Source: a bacterium
GTDB taxonomy: Bacteria > UBP14 > UBA6098 > B30-G16
Assembly: GCA_030620455.1 (NCBI GenBank)
Contig: JAUXEQ010000062.1
Span: 1-7,854 of the forward strand
Length of the DNA: 7,854 bases
Direction of reading: 5' to 3'
Below the pieces are notes generated by a model. The model saw only the letters and a list, made by a program, of their open reading frames with translations, searched no databases and had not been told where the DNA came from. Below, in pieces: positions 1 through 5,348 of this stretch. The position numbers and the translations under genes are program-made. Position 1 is the first letter of the stretch. Each line of letters opens with the position of its first letter.

Positions 1-711
1 TAAATCATCAGCATTAACAGTAATAAATTTAGGTTTCTTCGGTCCTAAACTCTCTGGGAGTTTTAACTCCCATAAAAGATAGCATGTCCAAGAAACTGGA
101 GGTGGATGATCAAGGAATTTAACGGTAGAGATTTTGGGAAGCAAATCCTCTCGTGAAGGGCATTTGGGGTCGTTTAATGGAAAAATCTTAGATAATTCTT
201 CATATGTTATATCGCCATAGCGTCGCTCAATACATATACTGCGCGAAACATCATCTTGAGGATTGTAAGTAAAAAATGAAAGTTTATAACCTTCTGGAAC
301 ACCACCATCCCGAATGAATTCTTCTATTCTTTTTTGCTCAACTGCTCGTGTATATGGCAAAATCAAAATGACATCGTGGTTATCAATTTCAATTTCACTG
401 TCTTGTCCAGGCCAATTTGACAATTTCTGACAATATTTGCGCACAAGCTCTTTTAATTTTATTAGTGCTATTTTATCATCTTTTGTCAAGCTTCTTTTTA
501 GGTCTGCAATCAATGCATATTGTGTTCCTGTGGAATATATCGCAATATCAGGGGTGCATTCCTCTCCATCAGAAGGTAACAACTTTTTACCATAACTATA
601 GGCAATGCCTTTAATATTATGATGTATGATTGCAACAAATGTAACAGCTCCCCAAATAGTTTGCTGGTAGTTGTCAACATCAATTGCAATTTGATTAAGT
701 TTGTCCTCCAT
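1..711 (-). CDS. PD-(D/E)XK nuclease-like protein, C-terminus beyond window
   Basis: The reading frame is open for 237 codons from ATG 711 to the left edge without a stop, so the C-terminus is missing. Residues 54-55 are PD and residues 70-72 are DLK, in the context TPDIAIY...YALIADLKRS. This is the spacing and hydrophobic β-strand setting of the PD-(D/E)XK nuclease core, with Asp in the (D/E) place. A lysine-rich helix (about 73-95) and a hydrophobic strand, DVILILPY (113-120), follow. No signal peptide or membrane segment is seen. The start is preceded by GAGG (718-721) six bases upstream; an in-frame ATG at 717 abuts the GAGG and is less likely. The gene overlaps the stop of the upstream gene by 17 bases, implying translational coupling. 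A role in DNA cleavage, as in restriction or defence, is inference from the motif, the partner gene and the nearby methyltransferase remnant. I do not recognise the specific family. Confidence 0.72.
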   Translation of the reverse strand, partial: MEDKLNQIAIDVDNYQQTIWGAVTFVAIIHHNIKGIAYSYGKKLLPSDGEECTPDIAIYSTGTQYALIADLKRSLTKDDKIALIKLKELVRKYCQKLSNWPGQDSEIEIDNHDVILILPYTRAVEQKRIEEFIRDGGVPEGYKLSFFTYNPQDDVSRSICIERRYGDITYEELSKIFPLNDPKCPSREDLLPKISTVKFLDHPPPVSWTCYLLWELKLPESLGPKKPKFITVNADDL

Positions 712-1750
712 ATACATCCTCAGAGTATTCACTAACCTCGGCAGAACCAATTACCTCTATTGCCGTTTCGCAGATAAGCTTGATTGAATCGGGAGTTGTC
801 CGTGTTTGGGGCACAATGAATAGTCGGTCTTGCCCAAATGAGTATATGTCAAGACTGGAACCATCTTTATAATTTAATACTGAAATAGATAGATATGGAT
901 TTCCATGAATCACACTGTAGCCAATATCTGGTAATTCACTGAGAGCTCTGATGAATTTCGTGTTATCTTCTACTTTTCTGAAAGCAGGTTTCTTAAAGTT
1001 TACTACAAGGGGATTGACCTTATAATTATGTTCTTTTTTCCTCTCTTTATTACTGAAGAGTCTGAAATCTCTTGCCCACATTTTCGCAATTGGTTCAACA
1101 TATTTACTCAGAACGCGATGCAGCTTATTACCCTTGCAATAGCCGTTTCTATGGAGTGTGAGTTTGCGATTACTATGCTCTTCTCTGTAAGTAATCGTGC
1201 CTAATCGTCCTTCGGATGTCTTAAGTTCATCTACAACCTGTTGAATAGTATAAGGACCATATTTCGTATCGGTCTTCCAGCCTTCAGGATTTTCTTCTTG
1301 AAAATGTTTAAATGAATAGTAAAGAATGACTGGGTTTGCGCAATCATTTCTAAGTAATTCTAGCATAATCTGTGTTGAAAGAAATGATGTCCAAGCTTTT
1401 ATTATTCTCTTAAGAAGATAATTCTCAATTGCATAACTATAGCTTTCTGTTGCTCCAGTAGCAATAAGAACCCAAGTATTCGGACTATCACTTAGCTCAT
1501 ATACCAGTGCTTTGTGCCATATTTCTTCTTCACCTTTTAGTCGTCTTTCTTTCCAATAACCATAATCAAAAACTGCATTTCTACCATCATCATTAATAAT
1601 ACTGAAAAAAGCCTTGTCTGAACTTTTCCGCAAAGCCTCTAGTGGAGCCGTACTGCTTGGTGGCTCTACGAATGGGAATAAGTGACACTCTATATTTGGA
1701 TTGTTTTGAGTGATGATTTTAAGGTTTTCACTTAAAAAGTTGCTTATCAT
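695..1750 (-). CDS. Hypothetical protein, first gene of the cassette with the PD-(D/E)XK protein
   Basis: This encodes about 351 residues with no family I recognise. The protein looks soluble: no signal peptide or membrane helix, and many charged residues (for example the basic stretch NKERKKEHNYK near two thirds of its length). It mixes predicted helices (EAL.K, YLLKRIIKAW) with strands, and the C-terminal 100 residues look like an α/β domain (SISVLNYKDGSSLDIYSFG). I see no helicase, ATPase, methylase or nuclease motif. I chose ATG 1750 because AGAGGGGG (1753-1760) lies just before it. The in-frame ATG at 1771 has no ribosome binding site and sits only three bases past a TATAAT box, roughly at the expected transcription start. 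Its stop lies inside the next gene (17-base overlap), so the two products probably act together. A partner, sensor or specificity subunit for the nuclease-like protein is a guess. Confidence 0.8.
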   Translation of the reverse strand: MISNFLSENLKIITQNNPNIECHLFPFVEPPSSTAPLEALRKSSDKAFFSIINDDGRNAVFDYGYWKERRLKGEEEIWHKALVYELSDSPNTWVLIATGATESYSYAIENYLLKRIIKAWTSFLSTQIMLELLRNDCANPVILYYSFKHFQEENPEGWKTDTKYGPYTIQQVVDELKTSEGRLGTITYREEHSNRKLTLHRNGYCKGNKLHRVLSKYVEPIAKMWARDFRLFSNKERKKEHNYKVNPLVVNFKKPAFRKVEDNTKFIRALSELPDIGYSVIHGNPYLSISVLNYKDGSSLDIYSFGQDRLFIVPQTRTTPDSIKLICETAIEVIGSAEVSEYSEDVYGGQT

Positions 1751-1752
1751 TT

Positions 1753-1760
1753 CCCCCTCT
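1753..1760 (-). promoter_or_regulatory. Ribosome binding site that decides the start at 1750
   Basis: On the minus strand AGAGGGGG is followed by AA and then ATG (1750). It is the only Shine-Dalgarno-like purine run near either candidate start, and favours the internal ATG over the one at 1771. The spacing is short if the G run pairs, or about five bases if AGAGG pairs. Confidence 0.55.
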
Positions 1761-1774
1761 TTTTTATACATCTG

Positions 1775-1803
1775 ATTATAAATTTAAAAGCCTATATACA
1801 CAA
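1775..1803 (-). promoter_or_regulatory. σ70-like promoter of the nuclease-like cassette
   Basis: Read on the minus strand, TTGTGT (1798-1803) is followed after 17 bases by a perfect TATAAT (1775-1780). Transcription would begin near 1768-1770, giving a leader of about 20 bases before the preferred ATG at 1750. A TTGACT lies slightly further upstream but is 22 bases from the TATAAT. Prediction from consensus only. Confidence 0.5.
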
Positions 1804-1834
1804 GTCAATGAATTTGTGCTAAAACATTTTTACC

Positions 1835-1942
1835 TCACTTATCCTTGAATATAAGATTATACGCTTGTTTATAATTGAACGGCGGATCGAGATAAATCAA
1901 ATCCACGAACTCATCAGGAATATACTCTATTTCGGAGAATAT
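1835..1942 (-). pseudogene. Remnant of a DNA methyltransferase (YLDPPFN motif)
   Basis: A 35-codon stretch on the minus strand between two in-frame stops (TAG upstream, TGA at 1835-1837) reads EIEYIPDEFVDLIYLDPPFN and then YKQAYNLIFKDK. The hydrophobic strand followed by DPPF, then a Tyr-Asn and a KD a few residues later, is the motif IV region of N6-adenine/N4-cytosine DNA methyltransferases, where one commonly sees YLDPPFNS...YN..F.D. Nothing before or after it in any nearby frame continues the enzyme: it has no AdoMet-binding FxGxG motif and no start codon. The upstream side runs directly into degenerate repeats. I therefore read it as a gene fragment left by deletion or recombination. It may once have been the modification partner of the adjacent nuclease-like cassette, but that link is inference. 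Confidence 0.65.
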
Positions 1943-1961
1943 CTAAGTTGTCGCCGTATCA

Positions 1962-2010
1962 GGGGGTTATCCGTGAAATCTATTTAATCCGTGTTATCAG
2001 TGGTTCTGGT
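1962..2010. repeat. ATCCGTG-type degenerate dispersed repeat, copy 1
   Basis: The stretch contains GGGTTATCCGTGAAAT (1964-1979), then AATCCGTGTTATCAGTGGTTCTG. The ATCCGTG unit recurs within it. Its reverse complement resembles the segment at 2110-2143 (CTGAACC...GGATTACACAGATTA), so the two are imperfect inverted copies about 100 bases apart. Repeats of this CACGGATTAcACGGATT style are commonly dispersed in Bacteroidetes-related and candidate-phylum genomes (general knowledge). It lies directly against the methyltransferase remnant. Confidence 0.5.
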
Positions 2011-2110
2011 TGTGTTGTATTCTGTCTGCTGTTTCCTGTGTTTATTAGTTCTCACAAGGTTTATTTATTTTGTTTCATTTAATGCTATTAATCAGCACTG
2101 TGAAAATGTC
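2010..2110. other. Non-coding stretch between inverted repeat copies
   Basis: This T-rich stretch holds no convincing reading frame, hairpin or promoter on either strand. It is the spacer between the two inverted ATCCGTG-type copies, inside the 1772-2263 gene-free region. I see nothing in it that I can name. Confidence 0.4.
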
Positions 2111-2150
2111 TGAACCGCGGATTACACAGATTAGGGGATTAACTGGAATT
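2110..2150. repeat. ATCCGTG-type degenerate dispersed repeat, copy 2 (inverted)
   Basis: CTGAACCGCGGATTACACAG followed by ATTAGGGGATTAAC matches the reverse complement of the copy at 1962-2010 with several mismatches and an indel. The conserved core is GAACC...GGATTACAC(A/G)GATTA. No reading frame uses it. Confidence 0.45.
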
Positions 2151-2160
2151 TCAACCCCCT

Positions 2161-2233
2161 GACCTTTTGCTACGCACAAGGTCTGTCCTCATTGTCAAGT
2201 GGGACAAATTCACGTAGTGCAGCGTAGTGAATT
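2161..2233. repeat. Cluster of three short hairpins (REP/MITE-like)
   Basis: Three adjacent imperfect hairpins lie between purF and the repeat copies. GACCTT (2161-2166) pairs with AAGGTC (2178-2183). TGTCC (2184-2188) pairs with GGACA (2202-2206). AATTCAC (2207-2213) pairs with GTGAATT (2227-2233). In addition CTACGC (2170-2175) is complementary to GCGTAG (2222-2227), so the whole block could fold as one larger structure. None has a T-run typical of an intrinsic terminator. It may be a miniature palindromic repeat, and could still slow transcription leaving purF, but this is inference. Confidence 0.4.
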
Positions 2234-2236
2234 AGT

Positions 2237-2252
2237 GGGTTATCCGTGAAAT
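2237..2252. repeat. 16-bp direct repeat of 1964-1979
   Basis: GGGTTATCCGTGAAAT here is identical to 1964-1979, 273 bases away in the same orientation. The two copies bracket the gene-free, hairpin-rich block, so they could mark the ends of an inserted or recombined segment. Confidence 0.55.
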
Positions 2253-2263
2253 TGGTCATATTC

Positions 2264-3667
2264 TTATCCCATTTTATACTTGAGCCCTCGATCGGTTATT
2301 GGGATTGGATAATCCGAACCGAAACATGCTGTGCAGAAACCCATTTTGGGTAAACCGCTCGTTTGGAGCATAGCCTTAATGGATAGATATCCTAATGAAT
2401 CTGCACCAATGAAATCACGAATCTCATTAACACAATTGCCGGAAGCAATAAGTTGCGATTTCTCAGGTGTATCGACACCATAGAAGCACGGATTTACAAT
2501 CGGTGGTGAGGCAATGCGAAGATGAATTTCCTTAGCTCCGACATCTCTAATCATCCTGATAAGTTGTCGGCTTGTCGTAGCTCGGACAATTGAATCATCC
2601 ACAACAACCACTCGTTTGCCTTTTATAACGCCTTTAACTGTGTTGAATTTAAGGCGAACAGATAGCTCACGAATCTGCTGCTCGGGTTGTATGAAAGTCC
2701 GACCTATGTAATGATTTCTAATAAGTCCAATCTCGAACGGTAATCTGGATTCACGAGCATAACCCAACGCAGCAGTATTGGAGGAGTCTGGTATAGAAAT
2801 AACTATATCGGCATCAGCGGGATGTTCTCTTGCCAATTGTCTTCCCATACGACGTCTTATTTTGTCCACAGCGGTGCAGAAAACCTCGGAATCGGGTCGA
2901 GCAAAGTATATAAACTCAAAAATACAGCCAGCGGAATTTTTAAGTGATTGTTTGCCACATGGATAACGACTCTCTGGTTCCTCACCATTTCTTATTACAA
3001 TCATTTCCCCTGGCTCGAGACATCTTATATACTCAACCTCAAGAAGATCGAATGCGCAGGTTTCGGATGCGAAAAACCATGCATTATCTTTCCTGCCCAG
3101 AACCAATGGACGAATAGATCGTGGGTCCTTAGCGGCTATGAGCATATTGGGTGTTAGAAAAAGGAGTGAGTAAGCGCCCTGAATCCGCTGAAGAGCGTAA
3201 CTTATCATATCTGGAACTGTAGATTGACCAGACCTTGCCATTAGATGCAATATAACTTCGGTGTCGGTAGTAGTTCTGAAAATCGAACCGTTGCCTTCCA
3301 TTTCCTTGCGAATAGACTGAGCGTTGACAATATTTCCGTTGTGTGCAGCGGCAACATCTCCTCCGAAAAATCTTATGAGTAATGGTTGGCTATTAACAAG
3401 ATTCGTTGACCCAGTTGTGGAATATCTGTTATGTCCTATCGCTGCAAAACCAGAAAGATTTTTGAGAGAATCCTCATCCGGAAAAACTTTGCCAACAAGA
3501 CCTAATCCCTTCCGTTCAAACATAGCTTTGCCATCGGTGGTGATTATACCAGCGCTTTCCTGGCCACGGTGCTGAAGAGCGTAGAGACCCAGATATGTAG
3601 TTTTAGCAGCATTTGGAGAACCTATTACCCCGAATATTCCACAGGCATGCTTCAAGTTATCGATCAT
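2264..3667 (-). CDS. purF: Amidophosphoribosyltransferase (PurF)
   Basis: This enzyme catalyses the first committed step of de novo purine synthesis: PRPP plus glutamine gives 5-phosphoribosylamine, glutamate and pyrophosphate, in the cytoplasm. The N-terminal Ntn-type glutaminase domain begins ACGIFGVIG, with the nucleophile Cys at residue 9 of the product started at ATG 3667, and continues with LQHRGQESAG, GHNRYSTTG and AAHNGNI. The C-terminal phosphoribosyltransferase domain has the PRPP loop VVVVDDSIVRATTSR and SIPDSSNTAA. Four cysteines in CIFEFIYFARP, PCFYGVD and CTAC match the 4Fe-4S ligands of the Bacillus-type enzyme. The length, 467 aa, is normal. An in-frame ATG at 3691 would add eight hydrophobic residues. 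Neither start has a clear Shine-Dalgarno; I prefer 3667 because it leaves the short propeptide usual before the catalytic Cys. No other purine gene is adjacent. It is divergent from the transporter gene. Confidence 0.96.
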   Translation of the reverse strand: MIDNLKHACGIFGVIGSPNAAKTTYLGLYALQHRGQESAGIITTDGKAMFERKGLGLVGKVFPDEDSLKNLSGFAAIGHNRYSTTGSTNLVNSQPLLIRFFGGDVAAAHNGNIVNAQSIRKEMEGNGSIFRTTTDTEVILHLMARSGQSTVPDMISYALQRIQGAYSLLFLTPNMLIAAKDPRSIRPLVLGRKDNAWFFASETCAFDLLEVEYIRCLEPGEMIVIRNGEEPESRYPCGKQSLKNSAGCIFEFIYFARPDSEVFCTAVDKIRRRMGRQLAREHPADADIVISIPDSSNTAALGYARESRLPFEIGLIRNHYIGRTFIQPEQQIRELSVRLKFNTVKGVIKGKRVVVVDDSIVRATTSRQLIRMIRDVGAKEIHLRIASPPIVNPCFYGVDTPEKSQLIASGNCVNEIRDFIGADSLGYLSIKAMLQTSGLPKMGFCTACFGSDYPIPITDRGLKYKMG

Positions 3668-3720
3668 AAAATGAATTAATATAACAATCATTGAAAATCA
3701 AGTGAATCTTAAGAAATGTA

Positions 3721-3748
3721 TTGACATTATAATAGAGGTTTTTACAAT
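3721..3748 (+). promoter_or_regulatory. σ70-like promoter of the transporter gene
   Basis: A perfect TTGACA (3721-3726) is followed after 16 bases by TACAAT (3743-3748; five of six consensus bases). Transcription would start near 3755, leaving a leader of about 70 bases before the TTG start at 3825. The box overlaps a minus-strand TATAAT (3726-3731), so the divergent genes may compete for polymerase. Confidence 0.55.
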
Positions 3749-3771
3749 TGTGGGATTGCGATTATTAGCCG

Positions 3772-3801
3772 ATTATAAGATGTTTTCGACTTAATAATCA
3801 A
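3772..3801 (-). promoter_or_regulatory. Candidate purF promoter
   Basis: On the minus strand TTGATT (3796-3801) precedes a perfect TATAAT (3772-3777) by 18 bases. Transcription would begin near 3765, with a leader of about 100 bases before ATG 3667. A second minus-strand TATAAT at 3726-3731 lacks a good -35 box. I saw no PurR-like palindrome or purine-riboswitch-like fold in the short leader. Confidence 0.4.
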
Positions 3802-3824
3802 GTATATAGAACAAGCGAGTTAAA

Positions 3825-5144
3825 TTGAATAGGAAATATTATCTAATAATATTAATATTAGTTCTATCGACAATCCCGATGTTCCTTCCAATTGAAGGCT
3901 TATCTATCGCTGGACGAAGAACACTATCCGTGTTTGTTTTCGCAGCTCTCTGCTGGGTCACAGAGGTTATACCAGTTAGCGCCACAGGTGGAACTGTTGT
4001 TGCTTTATTGGCTTTATTGGTTCCTCCGGTAGAAAGTTCGCTTTCATATACGACAATTATATCATCCTTTGCCTCACCTGTAATAATGCTATTTGCTGGC
4101 GGATATTTTTTGGCAGCAGCTATGCAGAAATACAATATGGACACTCTCTTTGCTAACAAAATCCTAGAACACACCGGAAAATCACCATACACAGTTATGA
4201 TAGGAATTATGATAGTTACAGCATTCCTCTCTATGTGGATGTCCAACACAGCAGCAACAACGCTTATGATTGCTGTCGTTTTGCCTATTGTGAAGGAACT
4301 TAAGGACGATCCATCGGCAAAAGCTATGTTGTTATCCGTACCCTTCGCAGCGAATGTAGGCGGTATTGCAACACCTATCGGCACACCGCCCAATGCTATA
4401 GCAATACAGTCTTTAGCTGAAGCCGGAATTAACATTTCATTCATTAAATGGTTTTCATTCGGTTTTCCAGTTACTTTAGTGATGTTAGTAATTATTTATT
4501 TCCTTTTGAGAATATTTTTTCAATCTAATCTGAAAAGTATAGACCTTGAGATTAAAAGCTCCGAGATAGGACCCAAACAGAAAATTGTGTTGCTGGTCCT
4601 CATTCTAACAGCCTTACTATGGTTTACCACTGGTATCCACGGCATTCCTGCTGCGCTTGTAGCAATGTTGCCCCCGATTGTATTTCTGGGTTCTGGGCTC
4701 ATGAATCGAAACGACCTTCGAATGATAGGCTGGGATATATTAATAATGATAGCCGGTGGAATCGCACTTGGAATTGCGATGAGAGCCAGCGGTTTGTCGT
4801 CATGGCTATTATGTACGTTTCACATGGACAATATGCAACCATGGATGTTAATTGGAATTTTCGGACTATTATCTTTGGTGTTATCCTCATTTATGAGCCA
4901 TACAGCCGCCACCACTATAATCGTACCCATAGGTATAGCAGTAGGGAACACTGTTGGTGCTCTTGTAGTTATGGTTGCTCTAACCTCTTCCTGCTCGATG
5001 ATATTCCCCGTTTCTACTCCACCAAATGCGATTGCATACGGATCTGGATTAATAAGACAAAAGGACATGGTTAGAGCTGGTTTGGTAATTGCCATCCTCT
5101 CATTATTTATTAACTACGGTATAGTTCGACTTTTTTTCGGTTGA
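3825..5144 (+). CDS. DASS/SLC13-family anion:sodium symporter (dicarboxylate-type)
   Basis: This is a 439-aa inner-membrane protein with roughly eleven hydrophobic segments, a normal length for bacterial members of the divalent anion:Na+ symporter family (CitT/SdcS/VcINDY relatives), which import succinate, malate, fumarate, citrate or sometimes sulfate. The family's inverted duplication is visible. Half one has MWMSNTAATT (SNT at 140-142) and GGIATPIGTPPNAIAI (TPPN 187-190); half two has FMSHTAATTIIVPIG (SHT at 358-360) and FPVSTPPNAIAYGSG (TPPN 398-401). GWDILIMIAGGIALGIAM (302-319) is also typical. The second signature has His in place of Asn, a residue beside the sodium and substrate site in the family. 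The substrate cannot be told from sequence. The start is TTG; it has only a weak GCGAG upstream, but no better start precedes the first membrane segment. It is transcribed away from purF and convergent with the β-helix gene. Confidence 0.92.
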   Translation: MNRKYYLIILILVLSTIPMFLPIEGLSIAGRRTLSVFVFAALCWVTEVIPVSATGGTVVALLALLVPPVESSLSYTTIISSFASPVIMLFAGGYFLAAAMQKYNMDTLFANKILEHTGKSPYTVMIGIMIVTAFLSMWMSNTAATTLMIAVVLPIVKELKDDPSAKAMLLSVPFAANVGGIATPIGTPPNAIAIQSLAEAGINISFIKWFSFGFPVTLVMLVIIYFLLRIFFQSNLKSIDLEIKSSEIGPKQKIVLLVLILTALLWFTTGIHGIPAALVAMLPPIVFLGSGLMNRNDLRMIGWDILIMIAGGIALGIAMRASGLSSWLLCTFHMDNMQPWMLIGIFGLLSLVLSSFMSHTAATTIIVPIGIAVGNTVGALVVMVALTSSCSMIFPVSTPPNAIAYGSGLIRQKDMVRAGLVIAILSLFINYGIVRLFFG

Positions 5145-5194
5145 AACCGAATAGTATTAAGCAAATCATTCTTCGATTCAAGCAGTAAATCTTC

Positions 5195-5340
5195 ATTGCC
5201 CTTCAGTCCGTTTCTCCCTTATCCCCTCTATCTCCCAGCTCCTTTCTCCCCAAGGAGAAAAGGGGGAATGCTACGAAACCTTTTCTTTTCCCTCTCCTCG
5301 GGGAGAGGGTGGTTCCGATATAATCGGAATCGGGTGAGGG
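5195..5340. repeat. Hairpin-rich palindromic dispersed repeat between convergent genes
   Basis: This 200-base gap between two convergent stops holds three tight hairpins. CCTTTCTCC/GGAGAAAAGG (5241-5249 with 5254-5263) has a four-base loop and a bulged A. CCCTCTCC/GGAGAGGG (5290-5297 with 5302-5309) has the loop TCGG. TTCCGAT/ATCGGAA (5313-5319 with 5323-5329) has a three-base loop. It ends GGGTGAGGG. The CCCTCTCC...GGAGAGGG...GGTGAGGG pattern is a widespread intergenic palindromic repeat in Gram-negative genomes (general knowledge). None of the hairpins has the downstream T-run of a classical terminator, but the block could still act as a two-way transcription end or mRNA 3' protector (inference). 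A short open frame across it is not credible as a gene. Confidence 0.65.
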
Positions 5341-5348
5341 AAAAATTT

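Noticed and set aside
56..71. Perfect palindrome GGGAGTTTTAACTCCC near the left edge
   Set aside because: It lies inside the open reading frame of the nuclease-like gene, has no T-run, and a single 16-base palindrome in coding DNA can arise by chance.
417..614. Plus-strand 65-codon open frame with hydrophobic residues
   Set aside because: It is antisense to the nuclease-like gene, which has a convincing motif, ribosome binding site and overlap with its neighbour. It has no ribosome binding site of its own.
3668..3765. Purine-type riboswitch in the purF leader
   Set aside because: The leader is short and AT-rich, and I could not find a three-way junction or paired loops with the conserved bases.
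3839..4444. Minus-strand 201-codon open frame
   Set aside because: It is the antisense shadow of the transporter gene, whose family motifs are unmistakable.
4619..5074. Plus-strand 151-codon open frame in another frame of the transporter
   Set aside because: Its translation has no recognisable domain and it lies entirely within the conserved second half of the transporter.
5136..5151. TTCGGT-TGAA-ACCGAA hairpin over the transporter stop codon as an intrinsic terminator
   Set aside because: The T-run precedes rather than follows the stem on the plus strand, and the minus strand is followed by A residues, so it does not meet terminator criteria.
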